Made by a program: the position numbers and the translations under genes
Shown here: piece by piece, positions 1 to 21,763 of the stretch
Position numbering within the stretch: position 1 is the first letter of the stretch
Layout of the letters: the number at the start of each line of letters is the position of its first letter
From: Botryllus schlosseri
Lineage: Eukaryota; Chordata; Ascidiacea; Stolidobranchia; Styelidae
Assembly: GCA_000444245.1 (NCBI GenBank)
Contig: ATSW01008137.1
Span: forward strand, 1-22,679
DNA: 22,679 nucleotides
Direction of reading: 5' to 3'
The notes under the pieces: model-generated
Told to the model about the DNA's origin: nothing
What the model saw: the letters and a program-made list of their open reading frames with translations, nothing else
The model's database searches: none

Positions 1-720
1 AATTTATTGCATTTCAACTGCAGGCCACTCCATGCATGGTGCTGGCAGCATAAAAAATCAACGCTTAACGAGCATGCACCATGCACCTTGACAACGTTAA
101 AAGTTTTAGTTGCTTTGTTGCAAAAATTTTCTCGGAATAACCAGCTTTCCGTTTATGAATATTTAGTGTCTATCTGCTGTGAGCTTGTCCCGCAATCACA
201 CAAGATCACGAGCGATATACGTAGTCAACGAATGATGCTTATTCAACCAATCAATGATATTGATATCATCGTCTTCTGATGTAAAAAATCGAACGGGCGT
301 ACAGGGTCAATCTTGACTTCATATCTTTACTGTATCATTAAAACCAAATCCGTGCGATTAAGGTGCTTGCTACTGCTGCATAACTTGTTGTTGTTTGTGG
401 TATCGGTAGCGAGTATTGAAACCNGTTGTACACTCTGCTCAATATCAATGTAGCAATACTCAGACTCCGAACACATTGTCCGGTCTNGCTAAGACCGTTN
501 AGGCNTAAGCNTATATTCCTTGGTAAGTCCTCNTCGAAATTGTTGGCNAAGCGACGGAATGTATTGATTTTACGCAATTATTATATNCTTTGATTACCGC
601 TGTTGATACATTTAGCGACGTTTAAAACGCNGATATGTACTTCAGCNTTGNGGCANNATNTGGACCGAGTCTTCNCTNGGTATCGTGTACATTAATATAG
701 GCTATCACTTCANTNGNAGA

Positions 721-847
721 TAGGGTTGGAATTAGCANTATGACGTCACGTGACGTCACGAGGTTCACGTTCGTGTTCACACAGAACCTTTCAAAAAGGT
801 TCGCGTTCACACGAACCTGAACCTTTCAGAGGTTCACACCATCCCTA
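721..847. repeat. Possible short transposon remnant with GGTTCACG repeats
   Basis: The left edge TAGGGTTGG and the right edge CCATCCCTA are near-inverted repeats (one mismatch). The interior repeats the words GGTTCAC, GTTCGTGTTCAC and GAACCT in both orientations, the style of subterminal repeats in non-autonomous hAT-like elements. No convincing target duplication is visible and the left flank is full of n, so family and boundaries are uncertain. Confidence 0.3.
741..758. other. 18-bp perfect palindrome with two CRE-like sites
   Basis: TGACGTCACGTGACGTCA reads the same on both strands. It contains two TGACGTCA (cAMP-response-element type) words sharing a central CACGTG E-box. It lies inside the possible transposon remnant at 721-847, so it may belong to the repeat rather than regulate a nearby gene. 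Confidence 0.5.
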
Positions 848-1683
848 GCAATAGGCCTTCATTCCAAAAGCTAATGTGAAGATATTTTGTTATATATAAC
901 TAAAAAGACAGCACATTATTGAAATATTCCGGTGTAAAGGCGGCCTTCCAGCAACTGAATATATGAACTTTTTATATGAGCTTTAGATTTTAAAAATACT
1001 GTTGAATGTGCATTGTGCAATGGCTAGCCTATTGACTGCACACATTCAAAACGTGTACCTTGAGTGTGAATCCTTGACCTCTTGCAGCACTAGACTTCTT
1101 GTTGTGCTATCCGATCTAAACACCGTATGACACTACTCATAAGTGCTTTCACAGTTATGAAGTCAATGTTTGACCTTTGTCATGAAACAAAGCAAGGAAG
1201 TTGAGTGTTGTGTGATAGAAATTGTTCGAGACTGGACAATTGAGTAAGCGGAAACTGACTTGTGCGACATTATGAAGCAATTGTTGACAATCAAATGTAG
1301 CTGTGGTCTTTCGTTCTGGTGTTCGCAATTATTTTGTGTGCTGCGTATTATGCGATATCGTTTTTGTATTGATCTGGTGTCGGTGTCGTACTATGGATAT
1401 TCATCTATCAATTCTACCTGTCTACCTCATTTACATCATCGATTTTAAAAAGATATGGTCAACGCTTGTGCTCTGTTATCGATTGTTTGAAATTGATTTG
1501 TAACATTGTTTTTGATCGTTAAAGCCTCAATCTTGGACATTATAGAAGAAGAAAAAAAATTTTGCCCTTACTTTACTTCGAGATTTGATCGATCGAAATC
1601 GTGCACGTCGCTAAACCCTTGAGCTGCCGCGACATGCCACGATTAATAAGTATCGTCTCCTGATGATGATAACGCGTAGGGAC

Positions 1684-2133
1684 CAGGGTTGTGATGTAAC
1701 CGAGTCACAAGGCTTTGAGTCACAAGTCAATCTCACTTTTATAGTTTTGACTCGAGTCAAGTCCGATTNANNNTCGAGCCCGAGTCACAGTATTATGACT
1801 CGAGTCCGAGTCCAAGTCATTGTGTTGGCTGCCCAGTTTCCGGTTTAAGTCTTGCTGAACACACTTTTAATAACTCTGTATGGTGATATCGAATGGTTTG
1901 CATTCATAATATAATAATTTTCCTCACTTTTAGCAGTTTCTGGTCGCATTTTTGAGCACTAGTACCAATAGACGAAATTGTAATAGTGCGGTTGCTTTAC
2001 TATTTTTGGAATCACAATGAAATGTCGGTCTTGGCCGTCTGAGTCTCGAGTCGTAGGACTTGGTTCGAGTCATGCGCGTAGACTCGAGTCCAAGTCGAGT
2101 CAATCTAGATTGACTCGAGTCATTACAACCCTG
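1684..2133. mobile_element. hAT-type MITE, copy 1
   Basis: A 450-bp non-autonomous DNA transposon. It starts CAGGGTTGT and ends ACAACCCTG, a 9-bp perfect terminal inverted repeat of the hAT type (CAGRG ends). It is flanked by GTAGGGAC (1676-1683) and GTAGAGAC (2134-2141), an 8-bp target duplication with one mismatch; 8 bp is the hAT length. Both subterminal zones are packed with GACTCGAGTC-like words, while the middle is AT-rich and noncoding. It has no transposase. A second copy lies at 21764-22276 in the same orientation and shares most of the middle. Four n bases fall at 1769-1773. Confidence 0.85.
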
Positions 2134-2311
2134 GTAGAGACAGACTATTCTCTCGGAAGATTTACTAGATTAATGCCAACTACATCTTAAGAAATAATGC
2201 GTCAAAGAAAGGTTCAACTGTTACTGTACTAGCACGCGCGGTTTTCACGACTGTATAGGCAAATGTTCTTGATTCGGAGTAGCGGGTATGTAACAATGAT
2301 TGTCTTCGCAG

Positions 2312-15247
<12,936 letters not shown>

Positions 15248-15271
15248 GTGATTCGCTCGGAATTTTATACA

Positions 15272-15277
15272 ATTAAA
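15272..15277 (+). terminator. ATTAAA poly(A) signal of the formin gene
   Basis: ATTAAA lies 24 bases after the TGA of the last formin exon and would give a very short 3' UTR. It is a common variant signal; its use is inferred from position only. Confidence 0.45.
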
Positions 15278-17159
15278 TATATATTCGCCATTCCCACAAT
15301 TGCAATTTATGCTAGGACTTTACTTTGCCGCGTTCATCCATATATCGANATNGTACGTCATGACGCGATATATACATGGAGTCGAATATCAACCTGATTC
15401 TCTTTTATGCCGATAAATGATAGTGTATTTTATGTTTCGCGTGCATACTCCCGTGAAGTTATGCATTCTATTTTCTGACCAATTTGCTCATAGATCTTTT
15501 GCCGTCTGTTTCAGTTCCTTTCCTGGCATCGTTGTGTGTGTGTTCTGTGGTGAACATAAGTGACCAGTATCTGTTTAAAGCAAGTGTCTTTTGTCGGTGT
15601 AGCATCGAAATACGGAAAATGTAACCTATTCTTTACAGTGCCTTAAAGAAATATTGCTGGCATTATTAAACTCTGATAATTTACGTGCTACTTTGAACTT
15701 AAGGAACATGGTAGTTGTAACATATGGCCCTTTGTGAAGTGAATGCTGCATTGTCGAAGTAGATCATTCATGTAACTCTGTATAAAACATTTGAATGACG
15801 AAGATGTGAATGACGAAGATGTCTGAGGCTATATTTATGCATTGTTTCCGTTAAAGTTTATTAACAATAGCAACGATCATATTTGGGAAAACTTTTTTAA
15901 TAATGTGTTAGCTGTCCATGCGAGTGTTTAGAAGATTGTGGTAGGTGGATTCTTGGGGATACATTAGTTGGCCTGCCCACGTGCTGTGTCCCTGCTAAAT
16001 TGCTGCCATTTTCGAAAGCCTCTCTGAAATTCCGTTTTCATCGATGTTTACTGAAAATTCATCATCTCCCCACGGGCCAGACCCGCACACACATGGTACG
16101 CCACTGTCAACAGCCCATCTCTGCCTAATTATTCGCCTACAACCAGCATGAGTTCTGTTATGTGTTTTGAGAGTTGTTTTACATGAACTTTATTTTGACC
16201 AATGAAAAACATTAAATCTTGATCCTACTTATTCCGGACAGCTGTCGATTGTGATGCAACAGGATATGACTCGTTGACACTTTTTTCAGTCGACCTTCAC
16301 AAGCAGTGCTATGGCCGACATTGCAGATGAAACAAAAATAACAATACAAGAATAAATTTTATGATCTTGAATTTCAGTCGCTGAGGATCAGCAAATGATC
16401 ATGCATTGTTGAAGAGTTAGTTACTGTTAGTAGCAAATGGGCAAGGAGAAGATATATGACAGAATAGGACCAATGAATTCGAGGGCGTACCGTATGTGTA
16501 TTAAACTGAAAGTTTTCGCTGCGCTACCGCCTGATTAAGGAACTGACGCACTCGCAAGGTTTATGAGAGTTTGCTGCAACGAGTGTGTCCAAAAGCGTTA
16601 GTATACTTTGGTACTGCGAGGTCGCCAGACAAGGTCAAACTCATTGTAGTTGGAACGCCGTAAATTTCTACAAACTACTTGCGACAAGTATCGATTTCCA
16701 GTGGAAGTAGAAAAGAAGGTCGGAAAAGTACTCGAGTAGGCCTAGTATCGAAAACAAGATTTGGTCGAGGGGCCAGTTTGAAGGGCACATGTGACAACAG
16801 CAATACAAATGACGCAATTTTCGAAAATCCATTGAGTTACTATGATATTATACAAAGCGAAAAAATGAAGTAGAAGGAATCTAAATAACAATCATATGAG
16901 TAAATGGTGCGAGCAGCCAGAAGCTAGTCCGCCCTCAAGATTGCCGGACCTATCGATCTCGCCTTTCGTGACATGCCGCTCTTGCTTTTTCTATACTATC
17001 TTCATTCAGTGTGCATGCCTCCTCTTTACACCGCCTAGGCCAAGGTGGGTGTCTGATTTCAAAGACTTCTTCAAGTCGTTTCGACACCTTCCCATCTTTT
17101 CATTGTATCGCAATTTTTGTGGTGTATCGAACTGATAATAATTGCTCATAAACCGAACC

Positions 17160-17300
17160 GATACACAAAGTTATCTTGAAATCTCGACTGATTGCTGACG
17201 GTTACGATGGACGAGTGTCAGCTGAACAATGTGAAGATATTCGACTTTATTTAAATATGAATATTTTATTCAATTGTATATTGAAGTTCTGTTCTCTTCA
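17160..17300 (-). repeat. Diverged arm of the fold-back MITE family
   Basis: Read on the minus strand, it follows the left arm of the 8920 element: CAGAACTTCAATATACAATT, then ATATTCAT, AATAAAGTCGAATAT, CAGCTGACACTCGTCC, GTAACCGTCAGCAA and on towards AACTTTGTGTAT. It is a single arm, well diverged, lying directly downstream of the CCDC40 stop. Confidence 0.7.
17246..17270 (-). terminator. Two AATAAA poly(A) signals for CCDC40
   Basis: On the minus strand AATAAA occurs at 17270-17265 and 17251-17246, about 75 and 95 bases after the CCDC40 stop. Both sit inside the fold-back repeat arm. Use is inferred from position and orientation. Confidence 0.5.
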
Positions 17301-17344
17301 AATACTAGCAGTAAAACAAGCAAAACAAATCACAATAACGGCCG

Positions 17345-20182
17345 TCATTCACCGTCGTCCCGCGGCCCAAAACAGGTCATAATCCGCCTCAGCACCTGCT
17401 GCGCGTGCGGATGTTCCTGGCTCAAACGGTCCAGAATACTCATCGTATGATACAAACGATCCTCCTGCTTCTGCGTCTCGGCTTGCAACCCGTCGTCCGT
17501 CTTACAAATCATGGTGTACTTTCCTTCCTTGACCGCTTGCAGGTGCTTTAACCTCGTCTGCTTCTCCACGATGTCGAAGAGATTCTTTTGCTTCAATTCC
17601 GCCAAATGCTCTAAATCACCTTCCAGAGTGTCTACGGCGCCTTGCAACTGCTGCACGAGTACCTGTTTCTCTTCGAGACTCCTGCCTACCTCGGCCTGGT
17701 TTTCTTGCAACTGCCTGATATCATCGTCGCAAGCGTCCGCATCCCTCTGCGTATTCTTCACTTTCTTGTTCAATTCCATCAGTTTTTTCTGGAACGATCC
17801 TTTCGTGGGAGTTTTCTTGTCAATCTTAGCCTGCGCTTCGCCTCTTGTGACGATCGTGTCTCGGCGAGACACCACTTGCTCCATTTCTCGAATCATATGC
17901 TCTTGCTGCTTCATCAGTTGAGAGTATCTTACTTGCATGCGATGGATCTCGGCTTTCATAGCTTTCATTTCGCCTTGCCCGACTTCGGAGTCAACAGCTG
18001 ACCTTGTCTCTTTCGCTAGCTGTGTCTTCTTTTCCCATAACATAATCTGGTGTTCCGCTTCCACCAGGCTGTTTAGCAGCCGTTCTTTTTCCTCGCCTAG
18101 CCTGTTCAGTTGGCTCTGCATTTCGATCGATTCCATTTCGGCCTCGCGAAGCTCTTGTACAAAATCGTTTTCAGTGAGCTTGTTGCCTTGCTGTAGATTC
18201 TCCTCCAAACCGCGTTCTTGCGTCAACAGCTCACTGTATCTAGTCAAGCTGTTTTGTAAACCCCTTATCGACCGGTCTATTTCGTTTTGTTCGGAATTTT
18301 CACGGTCTATCTCGGCTTCAATGTTAAGTTTCTTCTGCAAGAGTATGGTGTGTTGTTTCTTCAGCATTTCCACATCAGTTTGCTCTTGGTCCCTTTCCTT
18401 GCTGAGACGTACAAGTTCGTGCTGCTGTCTCAACCAGAACTGTTGCAGGTCGTTAATTTCATGACCTAACGCTTCGATTTGTTTATTCAATGAGTTGATT
18501 TGCGCTTGCAAAGGGCCGATCTCTTCTCCGCCACTTGTGGATATGAGCTGTTCCAATTTTTTGTTGTACTGATCGATAATGGTTTGTTTTCTTTCGATAA
18601 CAGCGTTACGTTTGCTGGAGTCCTGCTCAGCACGTGTGATTAAATCATTGCTCGAACTGATCGATTTTTCCAAATCTTCAAGCTGCGCTTTGAGCTTGGT
18701 GGCNCGGCATTCAGAATCGGCCTTCTGCCTTTCGCATTGGGCTATTTCGTTCTCCACTTTTGCGTAATCAGCCTCTAATTCCTTCTTTCTGGTTCTCATT
18801 TCGGTCGTGACTTTCTTAGTGTAAACGCCGGCTTTATCGGCGGTGAGCTGCTGTTGTAATTTCGTCATGATGGCGTCTTCGAGCTTGACTTTTTCTGTGT
18901 ACTCGCGCTCGATTTGTTTACGTAGTACGTTGATTTCGCTGAGTTTCATCGATCTTTCCGTGTTCGCTCTGTTAACGGCTTGCTTAGTTTCGTTTAGCGT
19001 GCGGCTGTATGTGGTGTACTGCTGCTTTGTATTTTCTTGCTTGGCCAGGCTTTGAGAGATTAACTTCTTTGTGATGCTGATGTCGGTTTCGGCTTTATTG
19101 CGGACGATTGTTAGCGTTTCATTTTTTTCTTCCTCCTTTTGTATTGACTTTTTGTATCCGTCTATTTCCGTGGCTAACGATTTCATTTGCTGTTTGGCCA
19201 AGTTCAACGCTTCCTCCATTGCTGCGTGAGCTTCATCTCTCCTTTTCATACCAATAAGACTTGACGTCCACTGTTGGTAAAGCTGTTTTTTCTCCATGTT
19301 AATGGCTTCGATTTCATTACGGGCCTCGCCCAGAGATTCTTTTGCAGACTTTGTCTCTTGTGCCTGTGCTTGTTGTTGAGCTTCGTACATCGCGATAGCT
19401 TCGCGCAGACGCTCCACGCGTTCTGTCAGGCGTTCGATAAAAAGGTCTTGCCGGTTTTTGTCGTTTTCGTTTTGTAGAATCTCGACCTCTGCTTTTTCTG
19501 CCGCCCTCTTCATGACGGAGATGTCTGAACGGACGTCAAGCTTGGCCTGTTTCATGTAGAATAGTCTTGTCGCTAAGTTTTCTACTTCTGTCTGTAAAGA
19601 AGAATTCTTCTTTCTTTGAGACGAGGTCTCTGTTTGGATTTGCTTGTAGACTTTCCGGATTTTGTCGAGGTTTTGTTCGTGATCGCGCCTTTTCTCGCTG
19701 ACCGACGATTTCTTATCTCTCAAAGTCTCCAAATTTGCTTGCTGCCTCGCGAGTTCCTGCTGGACTCCGTACAGGTTAACACCCATATCTTCACGCTCGG
19801 TTTTCTTGCGTTTTAAAGCGTCGAACAGTTCTTTCTTCTCAAGTCTCGCCTTTTCGAGCTGCTTCAACAGTTGGTTTTTGAGAGATTCTTGGAATCTGGA
19901 CATTAACGGATGGTCCGGATCCAAAACGACCAGGTCAGTCTCAATGTCTTCTTCGTCTCCGTCCTCCGACATTGCGTCCTGTTCGCTGTCTTCCTCATCA
20001 GAGTCCATGTCAACGTGAGCTAGACCCTCGCCGATGTTTTTAAGTAAAGTTCTAGCGTCTGCTTGTGTGGCGCTACTAGGACGACTTCGTCTCGTGTCGT
20101 CCTCACTTGTCGTGGCATATCCGGGTATAGAATGAGGTACGTTCATTTCGTCAGGATCGATTCCACTCCCGGACTCTGTCAT
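17345..20182 (-). CDS. CCDC40: CCDC40, axonemal 96-nm ruler coiled-coil protein
   Basis: A single uninterrupted frame of 945 codons. CCDC40 pairs with CCDC39 along the doublet microtubules of motile cilia and sets the 96-nm spacing of radial spokes and inner dynein arms. Residues 58-83 are strongly acidic. LDPDHPLMSRFQ (87-98), LYGVQQELAR (137-146), LATRLFYM (203-210) and QQWTSSLIGMKRRDEAHA (303-320) match conserved CCDC40 blocks; the rest is long coiled coil. It is somewhat shorter than human CCDC40 (about 1140 residues), mainly in the N-terminal tail. The ATG has A at -3. One n at 18704 leaves residue 493 unread. The lack of introns is unusual beside the many-exon vertebrate gene. It is convergent with the formin and divergent from the C1orf53-like gene. 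Confidence 0.96.
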   Translation of the reverse strand: MTESGSGIDPDEMNVPHSIPGYATTSEDDTRRSRPSSATQADARTLLKNIGEGLAHVDMDSDEEDSEQDAMSEDGDEEDIETDLVVLDPDHPLMSRFQESLKNQLLKQLEKARLEKKELFDALKRKKTEREDMGVNLYGVQQELARQQANLETLRDKKSSVSEKRRDHEQNLDKIRKVYKQIQTETSSQRKKNSSLQTEVENLATRLFYMKQAKLDVRSDISVMKRAAEKAEVEILQNENDKNRQDLFIERLTERVERLREAIAMYEAQQQAQAQETKSAKESLGEARNEIEAINMEKKQLYQQWTSSLIGMKRRDEAHAAMEEALNLAKQQMKSLATEIDGYKKSIQKEEEKNETLTIVRNKAETDISITKKLISQSLAKQENTKQQYTTYSRTLNETKQAVNRANTERSMKLSEINVLRKQIEREYTEKVKLEDAIMTKLQQQLTADKAGVYTKKVTTEMRTRKKELEADYAKVENEIAQCERQKADSECXATKLKAQLEDLEKSISSSNDLITRAEQDSSKRNAVIERKQTIIDQYNKKLEQLISTSGGEEIGPLQAQINSLNKQIEALGHEINDLQQFWLRQQHELVRLSKERDQEQTDVEMLKKQHTILLQKKLNIEAEIDRENSEQNEIDRSIRGLQNSLTRYSELLTQERGLEENLQQGNKLTENDFVQELREAEMESIEMQSQLNRLGEEKERLLNSLVEAEHQIMLWEKKTQLAKETRSAVDSEVGQGEMKAMKAEIHRMQVRYSQLMKQQEHMIREMEQVVSRRDTIVTRGEAQAKIDKKTPTKGSFQKKLMELNKKVKNTQRDADACDDDIRQLQENQAEVGRSLEEKQVLVQQLQGAVDTLEGDLEHLAELKQKNLFDIVEKQTRLKHLQAVKEGKYTMICKTDDGLQAETQKQEDRLYHTMSILDRLSQEHPHAQQVLRRIMTCFGPRDDGE

Positions 20183-20907
20183 TTTGGATGCGCAATTTAT
20201 CCCGCGACACCCAAAAAATTACAGTATGCTGCTTGATAGAAAACGAAAACTCTTACTTCAGACTAATATCAAAAGTAGGTTTATATCCACACATAAAAGA
20301 GATGATTAATATAACAATACTTGCCGTTGAAGGCATAGAAGCAAACTTGTAGGCGATAAATGGAACCAACCTCACGCGCTCGCTATCTAGTCAAACGTTA
20401 CCATAGTAATGAACCAGACACAACATAAAACCACACGCTTCACTGAGTTGTCAGCAGAGGGCTTTTTGATGGATGTCAGATGGGGGTATCTTGATTGTTT
20501 TGTCTTGACACCCGTTTCTAAAACTATATTGCATTATTACTAGGCCCTAGAGGTATTAGGGTTTCGGAATGGTGGACCGAATTAAACTCAAATTTACTTC
20601 TGTCCTTCTTCAAGACTGCCTCTTTTTTGAAGTATATTATTTCTTGCCATATATTCAGAAATATTTTGAAGCTTTGCAGTGTCACTAACTGGTAATGATT
20701 ATCTTGGATGTATGTTTAACTGCAGTTTAACGTGGAAATTAGTGATATCATAAATTCTTTGAATATAATCTCATTAAAAGTCAACAACAATGATGGTGCC
20801 GTCGCAAGATAAAGATTAGTGATCGATATTTTGTGTAAGAACTGGCATGTCTGTTTATAGGTATTGCGCAATCTTGACGAATTCGCCGGTGTTTACAAAT
20901 AGGGATA
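20183..20907. promoter_or_regulatory. Divergent intergenic/promoter region of CCDC40 and the C1orf53-NDOR1 pair
   Basis: 725 bases between two divergent ATGs, with no coding sequence seen. It contains the X-box-like site listed separately. There is no obvious TATA box at a convincing distance, but the transcription starts are unknown. Confidence 0.55.
20397..20410 (-). promoter_or_regulatory. X-box (RFX binding site) upstream of CCDC40
   Basis: GTTACCATAGTAAT on + (ATTACTATGGTAAC on -) fits the RFX X-box consensus GTNRCC-N0-3-RGYAAC with one mismatch. One half-site (GGTAAC) is perfect. It is about 215 bases upstream of the CCDC40 start. X-boxes are the known control element of many ciliary genes, so position and gene identity support each other. 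Confidence 0.65.
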
Positions 20908-21277
20908 ATGGATATGCTCCGTTCGCTGTTGTTTCGACCGCCTGCAAGATTCTTTGTATGTTTCGCCAATCGACAGTTTTGCGGTACCAAATACGGTGAT
21001 AATTTTGAAGAAATCATTTTACGCCATCGCGTAGCCGAAGCTCGTGACCTCGCGTTTTACGAAGATCCAGCAACAGGTTATTTGGTTCAAACGAAATCAA
21101 CGCATCTAAAAAGAGGAAAGTGCTGCGGGAGCGCTTGTCGTCACGTTCGTAATAATCGAGATTATGTATGTTGCTTTGTAATGAAATCATGTATACTTGA
21201 TGCAGTGCCCCTTCCAACAAGAGAGAGTTAAAGACGCTTGCAAAAAGAAACGATTCAATGGCCACTATTATGAATAA
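20908..21277 (+). CDS. C1orf53: C1orf53-like protein (DUF5522 family), two exons
   Basis: join(20908..21144, 21206..21277), about 102 residues. The family has no known biochemical role. The N-terminus MDMLRSLLFRPPARFFVC is Arg-rich and lacks acids apart from Asp2, like a mitochondrial presequence (inference). The core is YEDPATGYLVQTKSTHLKRG, then KCCGSACRH, then CPF from exon 2. Human C1orf53 has YVDPATGYVVLT, AHLQRGECCGSACRHCPYG and a VKDPSKKKQFNSYFYV-like end. Here exon 2 ends VKDACKKKRFNGHYYE, a clear match that fixes the 61-bp intron (donor GTTCGT, acceptor gatgcag). Reading exon 1 straight through to 21231 misses this tail. The start has A at -3 and G at +4. The stop TAA (21275-21277) overlaps the NDOR1 start region. 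Confidence 0.9.
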
Positions 21278-21445
21278 AGAATGTGAGTACTATGGTATGA
21301 ATTTATCGAATGTGTATGTGTCACTATTTTGATATACATCAATAGTTGCTACCCAGCGTATTGTGGTACTATATGGAAGTCAAACTGGTACCGCACAGGA
21401 TGTAGCTGAAAGTATAGCTGCGCAATCAAGGGGCTCTCATTTTCA
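21258..21445 (+). CDS. NDOR1: NDOR1, NADPH-dependent diflavin oxidoreductase, first two exons (partial)
   Basis: join(21258..21282, 21346..21445), continuing past the window. NDOR1 passes electrons from NADPH through FAD and FMN to CIAPIN1 (Tah18-Dre2 in yeast) for cytosolic Fe-S cluster assembly. Exon 1 reads MATIMNKE plus one base. The 63-bp intron has donor GTGAGT and acceptor catcaatag. Exon 2 gives FATQRIVVLYGSQTGTAQDV and then AESIAAQSRGSHF, the FMN-binding flavodoxin start; human NDOR1 has LVLFGSQTGTAQDVSERL. Exon 2 ends in phase 2 at GTAAGT. The start may be 21258 or the in-frame ATG at 21270. Exon 1 overlaps the end of the C1orf53-like CDS by 20 or 8 bases in another frame. No later exon was found before 22679. 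Confidence 0.88.
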
Positions 21446-21763
21446 GTAAGTATATCCCTTAACCTTTATGCATTTATTCATGTGCAATTAGAAGAAGTCA
21501 ACAACAACTCCATCAAAAAGTACAACATCAAGGCCTGACAGAGCACTGAAGTAGATAGCGGTAGCCTTTTCTGTAGCTCACTGCAACTTCATTTTCCAAA
21601 ATGCTTGTCTGTAACTTATGTAGGGACGCCATTGCCACAATTATATACCCAAAACAATAATGCAATTTCATCAAAATGTGAACAAATTTCTAGATAAGCC
21701 TTATCAGTTTTGAATCCCTGCACAGAGCACATGCACAGAGCAAAGCATATGATGGATTTTTGC

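Larger units (their letters stand above)
1..1675. other. No gene seen; probably intron of the formin gene
   Basis: The formin exon at 2312 begins inside FH2, so its earlier exons lie to the left of the window and this stretch is most simply intron. I searched by eye on + for the start of FH2 (the stretch before IFLGTLKMP) and found nothing. Open frames here are short and AT-rich with no recognisable family. Many n bases between 424 and 720 make that part unreliable. A palindrome and a possible short transposon remnant are listed separately. Confidence 0.6.
15248..17344. other. Convergent intergenic region
   Basis: Lies between the 3' ends of the formin (+) and CCDC40 (-). It holds the formin poly(A) signal, an imperfect inverted repeat around 15338-15379 whose centre GTACGTCATGACG is shared with the fold-back element at 9041, and a 15-bp tandem duplication (TGAATGACGAAGATG twice, 15792-15821). 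It also holds CAAGTA-rich sequence near 16660-16750 and a fold-back arm near the right edge. No gene was recognised. Confidence 0.6.

Noticed and set aside
7-279. 90-codon open frame at the left edge
   Set aside because: No family similarity and no coding-like composition; treated as chance.
1260-1503. Overlapping small open frames rich in Cys and Phe
   Set aside because: AT-rich intron sequence; two frames open at once with no homology.
17937-18464. Ser/Cys-rich open frames on + across CCDC40
   Set aside because: Antisense shadows of the coiled-coil codons (Glu, Lys, Gln read backwards as Ser, Phe, Leu).
21145-21234. Read-through C-terminus of the C1orf53-like exon 1 (to TAA at 21232-21234)
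   Set aside because: The residues after CRH do not match the family, while splicing to 21206 gives CPF and VKDACKKKRFNGHYYE, which do. The read-through is intron.
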